Shown here piece by piece: positions 1 through 7,250 of a DNA stretch of 52,845 nt. The notes under the pieces were generated by a model that saw only the letters and a list, made by a program, of their open reading frames with translations, was not told the origin of the DNA and searched no databases. The DNA lies in assembly GCA_014380625.1 (NCBI GenBank), contig JACMJL010000157.1, positions 1-52,845 of the forward strand, given 5' to 3'. Source of the DNA: Clostridiaceae bacterium. GTDB lineage: Bacteria > Bacillota > Clostridia > Clostridiales > Clostridiaceae. The position numbers were made by a program, and so were the translations under genes. Numbering within the stretch: position 1 is the stretch's first letter; every line of letters begins with the position of its first letter.

Positions 1-40
1 CTACTTTATCTTTCCCAATTACAGTTAATACAGCCTTCAT
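1..40 (-). CDS. ACT-domain protein (UPF0237-like), N-terminal fragment cut by the window edge
   Basis: Only the first 13 codons are present, reading MKAVLTVIGKDKV. This matches the opening beta strand of the small UPF0237/ACT-domain proteins (GcvR-like) of clostridia, which are thought to bind amino acids. A strong ribosome site (GGGGGGAT) lies just upstream of the ATG. The gene sits behind a tandem glycine riboswitch and a terminator hairpin, so glycine is the likely signal. Family assignment rests on a very short peptide and on context. Confidence 0.6.
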   Translation of the reverse strand, partial: MKAVLTVIGKDKV

Positions 41-68
41 TTTTATCCCCCCAATATTTTTTTATTAC

Positions 69-96
69 AAAAAAAGCCGAATAGATAATATTCGAC
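69..96 (-). terminator. Intrinsic terminator between the glycine riboswitch and the ACT gene
   Basis: On the minus strand an 8-bp stem (GTCGAATA with TATTCGGC, one G-U pair) is followed by seven T residues. It lies between the second glycine aptamer and the start codon, so it is the probable expression platform. Glycine binding would decide between termination and read-through. Confidence 0.75.
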
Positions 97-118
97 CCTT
101 GAAATCAATATTATCCAC

Positions 119-286
119 TGTCATTTTACCTGAGAGTTTCACTAGTTTTCACTAACTTTCTCCTTCGGTGCTCTATATAGAGTCTCTCCAAGGGCTCGTC
201 CTGTAACAGTCATCTCCTCACGGTACCTGAAAGATTTACTTCTTCGGTGTATAGATACTCTATACTCTCCTGCTACAATCATCCGA
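119..286 (-). promoter_or_regulatory. Tandem glycine riboswitch
   Basis: Read on the minus strand, two consecutive aptamer-like blocks are visible. Each starts with GGAGAG, carries an ACCGAAG core, and ends in a CTTTCAGGTA- or CTCTCAGGTA-type segment, joined by a short linker (about position 190). This is the usual layout of cooperative gcvT-type glycine riboswitches. The downstream hairpin and T-tract at 69-96 suggest transcriptional control of the ACT-domain gene. In characterised family members glycine binding usually turns expression on; the direction here is inferred. Confidence 0.9.
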
Positions 287-349
287 ACTATTTAGTTTTA
301 AATTATTACTATTCTATCAGTTTTACAAACTAATTTCAACCCATTAAAT

Positions 350-544
350 TTAATTACTATAAAATTCAAGTACTTCTTCTCTTAAAACCTTTAATCTATT
401 AATGCAATGATCCATTTGAATAGCCCATCCATGTATCTCATCTTGTGAAGGAATAGATACTTCATCATGTACAATTGAAGCTAATCCTTTTAGTTCTTTT
501 TCAATAACCCTTATCTCATCATATAATTCTTTTTTTCTCTTCAT
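350..544 (-). CDS. Small hypothetical protein, 64 aa
   Basis: I do not recognise this protein. It is small, highly charged and predicted helical, with a Lys/Glu-rich N-terminal half and no membrane segment or signal peptide. A strong ribosome site (GGGAGGCGG) precedes the ATG at a good distance, and an extended -10 promoter lies about 50 bases upstream. These support a real gene with its own short transcript. It lies between argC and the riboswitch-controlled gene on the same strand. No function can be assigned. Confidence 0.7.
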   Translation of the reverse strand: MKRKKELYDEIRVIEKELKGLASIVHDEVSIPSQDEIHGWAIQMDHCINRLKVLREEVLEFYSN

Positions 545-591
545 AATTATCCGCCTCCCAATTTCTACTTATTATTCATTGTCTTATATTA

Positions 592-600
592 ATTATACCA
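592..600 (-). promoter_or_regulatory. Extended -10 promoter for the 64-aa gene
   Basis: The minus strand reads TGGTATAAT, a TG-extended -10 element, 48 bases upstream of the ATG at 544. The -35 region is only a T-rich tract, which is common for extended -10 promoters. Confidence 0.5.
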
Positions 601-650
601 TAATTCTATTCTTTAAAAATATTCATTATTCACAAAGCTATATGAATTAT

Positions 651-1688
651 TTACGGTGCCATACTAAAAAATTCTAATCCCAAAGTTTCCTTTAGTCCAA
701 ACATTATATTCATATTCTGAACAGCCTGGCTTGCTGCACCTTTCATTAGATTGTCAATTGCAGATACTATTATAACTCTATTTGTTCTCTTATCCACTCT
801 TACTGATATATGGCATTGATTAGAGCCCTTTACCCATCGAGTTTCCGGTAAATCCTTTAATACCTTTACAAAATATTCTTCTTTATAAAATTCACTATAT
901 AATTCATTTAATTCTTCTTCGCTTATAACTTTGGTTAATTTGGCATAACAGGTGGCTAAAATCCCCCTATTCATAGGGACTAAATGAGGTGTAAAACTTA
1001 TAAATACATCCTTCTCAGTGAACTTTGATAACTCCTGTTCAATTTCAGGAGTATGCCTATGGGTTGCCACTGCATATGCCTTAATGGATTCATTTACCTC
1101 GCAAAACAAATTACCTATACTAGCTGACCTTCCTGCACCAGAGACCCCTGACTTAGCATCTATTATAATAGAATCATTATCTATTAACATGTGTTTAAGC
1201 AAAGGTGCCATTGCCAAAATACTTGCAGTGGGATAGCAACCTGGATTTGCTAAAACCCTAGCTGTTTTAATATTTTCTCTATTTAATTCGCAAAGCCCAT
1301 ATACTGAGTTTTGTAACAAATGTGAACTTTCATGTTTTAACCCATACCAGCTTTCATAATTTTTTTGCTCCTTTAATCTAAAGTCTGCGCCCATATCTAT
1401 TACTCTTAGACCCATTTTATTTGCCTTATCCACTATTTCAAAAGATTTTCCAGAAGGTAAGCCTAAAAATAATACATCTATTTGTGAAAGCTTATCCTCC
1501 ATATCAGAATTACTAATACATTCATCCTCAAAGTATCCATTGAAATTTCCATATATTTTGTTAAATGGTATATTTGTGTAACTATGCGAATTCACAAAAA
1601 TAATTTTTGCCTCAGGGTGATTGCATAAAATCCAAACTACATTTTCTCCTGCATATCCTGTAGAGCCTATTATTCCAACATTTATCAT
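651..1688 (-). CDS. argC: N-acetyl-gamma-glutamyl-phosphate reductase
   Basis: The NADPH-dependent enzyme reduces N-acetylglutamyl phosphate to the semialdehyde, the third step of arginine synthesis in the cytoplasm. The protein (345 aa, usual length) opens with a Rossmann motif (VGIIGSTGYAG) and holds the catalytic cysteine in ANPGCYPTA near residue 147. A longer reading frame exists, but the ATG at 1688 is preferred because it follows AGAGGTGAT at proper spacing and gives the expected N-terminus. It is transcribed divergently from argB, argD and an M20 deacetylase. The shared control region carries three ARG-box-like palindromes, one covering the likely argC -10. Confidence 0.96.
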   Translation of the reverse strand: MINVGIIGSTGYAGENVVWILCNHPEAKIIFVNSHSYTNIPFNKIYGNFNGYFEDECISNSDMEDKLSQIDVLFLGLPSGKSFEIVDKANKMGLRVIDMGADFRLKEQKNYESWYGLKHESSHLLQNSVYGLCELNRENIKTARVLANPGCYPTASILAMAPLLKHMLIDNDSIIIDAKSGVSGAGRSASIGNLFCEVNESIKAYAVATHRHTPEIEQELSKFTEKDVFISFTPHLVPMNRGILATCYAKLTKVISEEELNELYSEFYKEEYFVKVLKDLPETRWVKGSNQCHISVRVDKRTNRVIIVSAIDNLMKGAASQAVQNMNIMFGLKETLGLEFFSMAP

Positions 1689-1726
1689 AATATCACCTCT
1701 ATAAAATTTATATTTATTAATTTTCA

Positions 1727-1754
1727 AGTATAATTATGCAGTATTTTTTAGCAA
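1727..1754 (-). promoter_or_regulatory. Probable argC promoter
   Basis: On the minus strand TTGCTA (-35, 1749-1754) is followed after 16 bases by TATACT (-10, 1727-1732). The -10 lies inside the first ARG-box-like site, so repressor binding there would block transcription. Confidence 0.5.
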
Positions 1755-1769
1755 AAATCAATATCCTTA

Positions 1770-1798
1770 TTGAATAATTATAGAAACCATTGTATAAT
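1770..1798 (+). promoter_or_regulatory. Promoter of argB-argD-M20 operon
   Basis: TTGAAT (-35, 1770-1775) and TATAAT (-10, 1793-1798) are separated by 17 bases. The -10 lies inside an ARG-box-like site and the -35 overlaps another, which fits repression by ArgR with arginine. Confidence 0.75.
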
Positions 1799-1833
1799 TA
1801 TTCTCATAATATACATCGAGGTTGGTGGTTGTA

Positions 1834-2736
1834 ATGAAAAAAATAGAAGAAACTGAAAGTTCCATACCCATAGAAATGCTTCCCTATTTAAATAAATTTA
1901 AGGGGAAGACCTTTGTTATTAAATATGGTGGAAGCGTCATGAAAAATAAAATTGCTCAAGAGGCATTTTTTAACGATGTGGTCACGCTAAAAAATATGGA
2001 CATAAACATTATTATTGTCCATGGTGGCGGGCCAGAAATTTCAAAATGGTTGAATAAAACTGGTATTGAAAGTAAATGGGTTAATGGTTTAAGAGTTACA
2101 GATTATTATACCATGGAGATTGTCGAAATGGTACTCTCAGGTGATGTAAATAAAAAGCTCTCATCGCATCTTAGCACAAGAGGATTGAATGCAATAGGAA
2201 TAAGCGGAAGAGATTGTAATTTGATTAGAGCTAAAAAGCAGTACATTTATGAAAAGGGTCAAAAAATAGATATTGGATTTGTGGGTAAAATAGTAAATAT
2301 AAATAAAAATCTTCTTATTGATTTCCTTGACAAAAATTATATCCCTGTTATTTCTCCTATTGGATGTGATGTTGATGGAAATAGCTATAATATAAATGCA
2401 GATTTTGCAGCAGCCTTTATTAGTGGAGTTATGAAGGCTGAAAAATTGATAATAATGACAGATATTGAGGGAGTTTATAGAGATATACATGATCCAACTA
2501 CCTTAATATCTACTCTTACTATCGAAGAAATTCATGATTATATTGAGAGTGGAGAAATCACAGATGGAATGATTCCTAAAATGGAATGTTGCATCGAAGC
2601 TATTGAAAAAGGGACTAAAAATGTCCACTTAATCGATGGTAGAAAAGAGCATGCTCTTCTTCTGGATTTATATTTAAAATCTGGAACAAGAATTTTATCT
2701 GGAGGTGGAATAAATAAATGTCAGAAGATTGTTTAA
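1834..2736 (+). CDS. argB: Acetylglutamate kinase
   Basis: ArgB phosphorylates N-acetylglutamate with ATP, the second and usually feedback-controlled step of arginine synthesis. The 300-aa protein shows the amino acid kinase fold: FVIKYGGSVM near the N-terminus, the HGGGPEI glycine loop near residue 63, and MTDIEGVY in the ATP-binding half. The extended N-terminal helix before FVIKYGG is typical of arginine-sensitive hexameric forms, so feedback inhibition is possible. I chose the ATG at 1834 rather than the in-frame TTG at 1822, because GGTGG sits five bases before this ATG and the TTG would overlap the ribosome site. It is the first gene of an overlapping operon with argD. Confidence 0.96.
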   Translation: MKKIEETESSIPIEMLPYLNKFKGKTFVIKYGGSVMKNKIAQEAFFNDVVTLKNMDINIIIVHGGGPEISKWLNKTGIESKWVNGLRVTDYYTMEIVEMVLSGDVNKKLSSHLSTRGLNAIGISGRDCNLIRAKKQYIYEKGQKIDIGFVGKIVNINKNLLIDFLDKNYIPVISPIGCDVDGNSYNINADFAAAFISGVMKAEKLIIMTDIEGVYRDIHDPTTLISTLTIEEIHDYIESGEITDGMIPKMECCIEAIEKGTKNVHLIDGRKEHALLLDLYLKSGTRILSGGGINKCQKIV

Positions 2737-3881
2737 TGAAAACCTATGGAAGATTTGATGTTACTTTTGATAAGGGCTTAGGCTCTAAGCTTTATGATAT
2801 AAACGGCACTGAATATATAGATTTTGTATCTGGAGTAGCTGTAAATTGTTTAGGGCATAGTCATCCCGTAATTATCAAGGCTATACAGGACCAAAGTAAT
2901 AAATTAATACACGTATCAAATTACTACTATAATACCACTCATACACTACTGGCTAAAAAATTAATTGAAAACTCCGATCATGAAAGTGTGTTCTTTTGCA
3001 ATAGTGGAACAGAGGCTATTGAAGGTGCTCTGAAATTAGCAAGAAAGTACGGAAAACTTAAGGGAGATAAAAGTACTATATTATATATGGAAAATTCCTT
3101 TCACGGAAGAAGCATGGGTGCTCTTTCCGTTACTGGTCAAGGTAAGTATCAGGAGGCCTTCAGTCCATTAATTGGTGGAGTTCAAAAAATACCTTTTAAC
3201 GATCTAAAAGCCTTAAGAGAAGCCTTTACTACAGATGTATGTGGCGTAATTGTTGAACCTATACAAGGTGAAGGTGGAGTAATTCCAATTAATATGGACT
3301 TTATAAAAGAAATTAGAGAGCTATGTACAGAAAATGATGCTCTTTTAATATATGACGAGGTACAATGTGGTATAGGAAGACTTGGAAGTCTATTTGCTTA
3401 TAAACAATTTGGAGTAATTCCAGATGTGATTGCTCTAGCAAAAGGCTTAGGTGGTGGTTTTCCAATAGGAGCTGTAATTGCAAATAAAAAGGCTTCTACT
3501 GTTTTACAACCAGGAGACCATGGAAGTACCTTTGGTGGCAATCCCTTAGCTTGTGCAGTTTCCTTAGCAGTCATTACAGAATTAGTAGATAATAAAATTA
3601 TTGATACCATAGATGAAAGAAGTAGCTATACCTTTGAAAAATTAGAAATTCTCAAGAAAAAATATCCTATAATTAAAGAAATTAGAGGCATGGGGTTTTT
3701 AATAGGTGTTGAAATCGACTTTGACACAAAGGAGTTTATGAAAAAGTGTTTAGAAAAGAAGTTGCTTTTGATAAGTGCGGGACCAAGGGTTATAAGGTTC
3801 TTACCTCCTTTAAATGTCACCAAGGAAGAATTAGATGAGGCTCTTCATGTTTTCACCTTAGTATTGGAGGAAATATGCTAG
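2718..3881 (+). CDS. argD: Acetylornithine aminotransferase
   Basis: A PLP-dependent class III aminotransferase (387 aa, usual length) that converts N-acetylglutamate semialdehyde to N-acetylornithine. Visible family features are the phosphate-binding FCNSGTEAIEGALKLAR (near residue 94), YDEVQCGIGR (PLP-stacking region) and the Schiff-base lysine in ALAKGLGGGFPIGA near residue 240. It overlaps the 3' end of argB by 19 bases, with GGAGGTGG as ribosome site inside argB, so translation is probably coupled. The last seven bases overlap the M20 hydrolase gene. ArgD enzymes often also act in lysine synthesis, which cannot be judged here. Confidence 0.95.
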   Translation: MSEDCLMKTYGRFDVTFDKGLGSKLYDINGTEYIDFVSGVAVNCLGHSHPVIIKAIQDQSNKLIHVSNYYYNTTHTLLAKKLIENSDHESVFFCNSGTEAIEGALKLARKYGKLKGDKSTILYMENSFHGRSMGALSVTGQGKYQEAFSPLIGGVQKIPFNDLKALREAFTTDVCGVIVEPIQGEGGVIPINMDFIKEIRELCTENDALLIYDEVQCGIGRLGSLFAYKQFGVIPDVIALAKGLGGGFPIGAVIANKKASTVLQPGDHGSTFGGNPLACAVSLAVITELVDNKIIDTIDERSSYTFEKLEILKKKYPIIKEIRGMGFLIGVEIDFDTKEFMKKCLEKKLLLISAGPRVIRFLPPLNVTKEELDEALHVFTLVLEEIC

Positions 3882-4987
3882 TTTCAGAAATTATTAAATG
3901 TAAACTCCCTGAAATTATAAGCCTAAGAGAAAAGCTTTCTTTAAATGCTGAGCTATCTTTTAAAGAGTTTAAAACGCAGAAAATACTTTTAGACTTTCTG
4001 AATAAATCAGGATTAAAAACTTCTGTGTTATACAACACAGGAGTTTCTGCGCTTTTAAACAATGGGGAGGAGTGTATTGCTTTAAGAGCAGACATGGATG
4101 CCTTACCCGTAAATGGGGTTTCTCATGTTTGTGGTCATGATTATCACATGGCTATAATTATAGGTACGGCCTTAGTGCTCAAGGAATTAGGTTACGAAAA
4201 TTGTGTAAAATTTATATTTCAACCTGCGGAAGAAGATGAAGGTGGCGCTCTCCCCATGATTAAGGAAGGTGTACTTGAAAATCCAAAGGTAACTGAAATT
4301 ATTGGATTACATGTGTGGCCAGGACTTAAGGTTGGGAAAATTTCGGTTGGCCCAGGCAGTTCCATGGCTTCGGTTGATGATTTTCATATTACCTTTAAAG
4401 GTATAGGCGGTCATGCTGCTATGCCTGAAGCCTTTATAAACCCCATTTATCCTGCTATAGAATTCATTGAAAATATTAAAACTCATAATGAAGATTCCCT
4501 AGTGTCTGTGGCTTGTATAAATTCTGGAAACACCTCTAATGTAGTTTCATCAGAAGCTATAGTTAAAGGTACTGTAAGAACCTTTAATGTAAAACTTCGA
4601 GAAAATTTAAAAGAAAAGATAATTAATTCTGCAAATACAGTTGCAAAGAATCATGGCTGTGAGGCAGAAATATACTATAGTTGGCAATATCCGCCCTTAA
4701 TTAATGATAAGAAACTAACTGAAGAATTTATACAGAGTTCTAAAATTATACTAGGTAATGAAAATGTATTACCCTTAGTTAGAACCTTCGCAGCAGAAGA
4801 CTTTTCTTTTTTCGCTGAGAAAGTACCCGCCCTTCATTTCAGACTTGGGATAGCTGATGATAATAAAGGACTTGCTCCTTTGCATTCCACCTTTTTCAAC
4901 GTAAATGACGATGCTGTTTTTTATGGAATATATGTTATTGTTAATTTTCTAATAAATAAGAGAATTAGTATAAAACAAGATAACTAG
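3875..4987 (+). CDS. M20D-family metallo-deacetylase, candidate N-acetylornithine deacetylase
   Basis: A zinc amidohydrolase of the M20D group (IAA-amino acid, hippurate and N-acetyl-diaminopimelate hydrolases), 370 aa. Metal and active-site motifs are visible: HVCGHDYH near residue 86, QPAEEDEGGA with the Glu-Glu pair near 122, GLHVWP, the dimerisation motif GIGGHAAMPE, and a final HSTFFNVND histidine. It overlaps argD by seven bases and ends the arg operon, where argJ or argE would be expected. I infer that it removes the acetyl group from N-acetylornithine. It is not a classical ArgE (M20A), so hydrolysis of acetyl-diaminopimelate or another acylamino acid is the main alternative. Confidence 0.85.
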   Translation: MLVSEIIKCKLPEIISLREKLSLNAELSFKEFKTQKILLDFLNKSGLKTSVLYNTGVSALLNNGEECIALRADMDALPVNGVSHVCGHDYHMAIIIGTALVLKELGYENCVKFIFQPAEEDEGGALPMIKEGVLENPKVTEIIGLHVWPGLKVGKISVGPGSSMASVDDFHITFKGIGGHAAMPEAFINPIYPAIEFIENIKTHNEDSLVSVACINSGNTSNVVSSEAIVKGTVRTFNVKLRENLKEKIINSANTVAKNHGCEAEIYYSWQYPPLINDKKLTEEFIQSSKIILGNENVLPLVRTFAAEDFSFFAEKVPALHFRLGIADDNKGLAPLHSTFFNVNDDAVFYGIYVIVNFLINKRISIKQDN

Positions 4988-5006
4988 TCTTAAAAAATCC
5001 GTAATT

Positions 5007-5146
5007 GTGTCCCAAGGACGGGACACGGCCCTCTTACCCACAGGACGTGGGATTAAGAGGGGTAGGTTTTTTTTAACGAGCCAACCTTAGAGTTACTTGT
5101 TGCAGTGAAGGTAGCTGTAGCTAAGCTATGCTAAGGTCTCCAAGAT
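5007..5146 (+). repeat. Structured intergenic repeat, copy A (GGA-loop hairpins plus conserved tail)
   Basis: Copy A begins with a hairpin 5007-5026 (GTGTCCC/GGGACAC, loop AAGGAC). A second nested hairpin follows at 5029-5060 (CCTCTTA and CCCAC paired with GTGGG and TAAGAGG, loop AGGAC), then eight T residues near 5067-5074. A tail at 5100-5146 is closely similar to 42525-42571. The first part can terminate the arg operon. The conserved tail past the T-tract is not explained by termination. Both copies lie between convergent genes. The strand of any RNA is uncertain. Confidence 0.65.
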
Positions 5147-5170
5147 ATACTTTTTAAGTTCCAATGTATT

Positions 5171-6019
5171 TTATAACTTCCCATACACATGTATATTAAA
5201 ATGCAATGTAACATTAAAGGACTCTAAGGCATTGATTCTACTTTTCATTTCATTTGTAATGCTCCAATAGTAGGGTGTCATTGTTATGAGGTTTTGAATA
5301 TCTGCGTTATCCATTAAATCAATATTATACTTTATTTGTCTATGCTCTATAAGTTTGAAACCACCTAAAGCATCATCTTTTATTTCATGTTTTCTAGGCT
5401 TTTCGTATAATCTTTCTTTTAATTCAAACAAGTGTTCCACACCAGGGGTTATAATAAAAAGCTTGCCTTCAGATTTCAAAACCCTATTAAATTCTTTTAC
5501 TTCCCCAGGTGCAAAGTTTCTAATTATACAATCCAAAGAATTATCTAAAATTGGTAAATTAAAATTACTCCCTACTGCAAAGTTAATAGATTTATCTCTT
5601 TTAGTAGCATTTTTTATTGCTGACTTAGAAATATCTATGCCGTAATAGTTAATATTAGCTCTATGGATATTACTGCTCAATTTATTTTTTAATAATGATA
5701 TGAAATAACCTTCTCCGCACCCAGCGTCAAGTATATACTCTACATTAGTCTTTAAATTACAATCTATAGTATCATTTAATTCCTCAGAAAACCTATGATA
5801 ATATCCTTTATTAAGAAAGTCTCTTCTATTATCCATCATTTCCTTGTTATCCCCTGGATCTTTAGTCTTCTTTTGATTTGCTAATAAAAGATTAACATGG
5901 TTTTTTTCAGATATATCATAAGAATGATTTTTTTCACATAGGTATTGTCTTTCGACTCTTGCTAAAGGTAAACCACATACTGGACATTGATATATACAAT
6001 TTAAATCTTTATTTCCCAA
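5171..6019 (-). CDS. Putative rRNA (guanine-N1)-methyltransferase, RlmA family
   Basis: A SAM-dependent methyltransferase of the RlmA group, which methylates a guanine in the 23S rRNA peptide-exit region. The 282-aa protein has the N-terminal zinc site CPVC plus CEKNH (residues 11-36) that defines this family. The SAM motif ILDAGCGEGYF is near residue 97, followed by a methyltransferase core with NFAPGEVKEFNRVL. The start is TTG at 6019, chosen because GAGGAG lies nine bases upstream and no ATG fits. In some Gram-positives the relative TlrB gives macrolide resistance. Whether G745- or G748-type is modified cannot be told. Confidence 0.85.
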   Translation of the reverse strand: MGNKDLNCIYQCPVCGLPLARVERQYLCEKNHSYDISEKNHVNLLLANQKKTKDPGDNKEMMDNRRDFLNKGYYHRFSEELNDTIDCNLKTNVEYILDAGCGEGYFISLLKNKLSSNIHRANINYYGIDISKSAIKNATKRDKSINFAVGSNFNLPILDNSLDCIIRNFAPGEVKEFNRVLKSEGKLFIITPGVEHLFELKERLYEKPRKHEIKDDALGGFKLIEHRQIKYNIDLMDNADIQNLITMTPYYWSITNEMKSRINALESFNVTLHFNIHVYGKL

Positions 6020-6114
6020 AACACTTAACTCCTCTTTTCACATTATATAGATGAATCTCTATTTCTATTTTATAAGAATGCCAAAGCATATAAAAATATA
6101 ATACTATCTAAATG

Positions 6115-6197
6115 TTCATATGTACATTCTTTAGTGATATAATATTTCAAATTATCTTCTACTATGGCTTTATATACTAATAAAGCCATAATTTTTG
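6115..6197 (+). other. Possible short transcript: promoter-like pair and terminator hairpin with no gene between
   Basis: In the 289-base gap between the methyltransferase and the LysM gene, TTCATA (6115-6120) and TATAAT (6138-6143) are 17 bases apart. A hairpin at 6163-6190 (TATGGCTTTA with TAAAGCCATA) follows and ends in a T-run. No open frame lies between. It could be a tiny RNA, a prematurely terminated leader for the LysM-SleB gene, or chance. A second inverted repeat (CGAGGT/ACCTCG) lies nearer the gene, about 6259-6287. Confidence 0.35.
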
Positions 6198-6308
6198 CAT
6201 AGCCATAGTTCTATTTATACTTTAAACTGACACTACAGTCCAAGTTTCTAAAAGAGACACGAGGTATTTGAAAAGTAATTAACCTCGCAGACTGAAGGAG
6301 GACAAAAG

Positions 6309-7073
6309 ATGAGCAAGTTTAAAAACGTAAAATCAATTTTACTAACCACGGTATTAACACTAGGCATATCTTTATTTGCCTCTAATAATGTCTTTGCAGC
6401 CACTTATACTACACTTAGTGGTGACTCATTATATAAGGTAAGCAAACTATTCAGCACAACTACAACAAACCTTATAAATGATAATAAACTTATAAGTTCC
6501 ACAATATATCCTGGACAAGTATTATATGTTTCTTGTAAAACCTATACTGTACAAAACGGTGATTCATTATATTTAATTGCAAAAAAGTATGGAATTGCCT
6601 TGTATACCTTGAGAATAGCTAATAATCTATGGACTGATAATGTTAATATTGGAAAAGTGTTAAATATACCTGTAGCGCCATCAGTTACCCCAATAAAAAC
6701 CATAGTTTACTCAGCAAGTGATGTGGACTTGCTATCAAGATTAATTACTGCTGAGGCACAGGATCAACCCTATACTGCTAAGGTTGCTGTAGGCGCCGTA
6801 GTTATAAACAGAGTTAAAAGCACTACCTTCGCTAACTCCATTAGTACTGTTATTTATCAAACAATAAATGGCTATTACCAATTCACTCCAGTTTTGAATG
6901 GATGGATTAATAAACCTGCAGATGCGGATTCTATTAGGGCAGCAAAAGCAGCATTAAGTGGGATTGATCCTACAAATGGAGCTCTATTTTATTTTGATGA
7001 TACTGTTACAAATAAATGGCTTTTAGCAAAACCTGTTTCTATAACAATCGATAATCTTATTTTCGCCTTTTAG
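6309..7073 (+). CDS. Secreted LysM-SleB cell wall hydrolase
   Basis: A 254-aa exported protein that probably cleaves peptidoglycan. The N-terminus is a signal peptide (Lys-rich start, hydrophobic core, cleavage near NNVFAA, residue 31). Two LysM repeats follow, at about 32-75 and 78-122, each with a GDSLY-type motif that binds glycan chains. The C-terminal half (about 135-254) is a SleB/CwlJ-type hydrolase_2 domain, with RLITAEAQDQPYTAKVAVGA carrying the predicted catalytic glutamate and VINRV after it. GGAGG precedes the ATG and a terminator follows. It heads a set of wall and spore lytic genes. A role in germination or in vegetative wall turnover are both possible. Confidence 0.9.
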   Translation: MSKFKNVKSILLTTVLTLGISLFASNNVFAATYTTLSGDSLYKVSKLFSTTTTNLINDNKLISSTIYPGQVLYVSCKTYTVQNGDSLYLIAKKYGIALYTLRIANNLWTDNVNIGKVLNIPVAPSVTPIKTIVYSASDVDLLSRLITAEAQDQPYTAKVAVGAVVINRVKSTTFANSISTVIYQTINGYYQFTPVLNGWINKPADADSIRAAKAALSGIDPTNGALFYFDDTVTNKWLLAKPVSITIDNLIFAF

Positions 7074-7086
7074 TTAGGTAAGTTAA

Positions 7087-7125
7087 TTCATCCCCATCTC
7101 TATGTGAGATTGGGGATGAATTTTT
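7087..7125 (+). terminator. Terminator after the LysM-SleB gene
   Basis: A strong stem pairs TTCATCCCCA with TGGGGATGAA, with additional pairing of ATCTC and GAGAT around the loop, followed by TTTTT. Confidence 0.85.
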
Positions 7126-7250
7126 GTCCCTTCAAGAATAAAATAATAAAATTAGCATAAAATAATTGCGTTACATAAGGCATATTCAAAAAATAACTAT
7201 AATCTTAACTGGTAATTTTCTTCATTGTGCCTAAGAACAGGAGCGAAAAA

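Larger units (their letters stand above)
1727..1804. promoter_or_regulatory. Three ARG-box-like ArgR operator sites between argC and argB
   Basis: The ArgR core consensus TGNATWWWWATNCA is matched at 13 of 14 positions three times. The sites are TGCATAATTATACT (minus strand, 1727-1740), TGAATAATTATAGA (1771-1784) and TGTATAATTATTCT (1791-1804). The last two start 20 bases apart, the spacing of paired ARG boxes in other bacteria. They overlap the argB promoter, and the first overlaps the argC -10. AT-richness makes single weak matches common, but three in 78 bases between arginine genes is persuasive. Confidence 0.75.

Noticed and set aside
1018-1236. Open frame on the plus strand inside argC.
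   Set aside because: It lies wholly antisense to a well-supported gene and has no ribosome site or family features. Similar shadow frames across argD, hydF, aspA, the kinase and hydrogenase genes were dropped for the same reason.
6105-6114. A 10-base match (CTATCTAAAT) to the segment following the third hairpin of the TnpB-associated region, considered as a guide target upstream of the LysM gene.
   Set aside because: Ten AT-rich bases are expected by chance. No motif next to it supports a target-adjacent site.
7166-7180. A 13-base match (ATTGCGTTACATA) between the region upstream of the YkuD gene and the spacer downstream of the TnpB-like gene, considered as a guide-target pair.
   Set aside because: The match lies well past the hairpins where a guide would start, and a match of this length is not improbable by chance in AT-rich DNA of this size.
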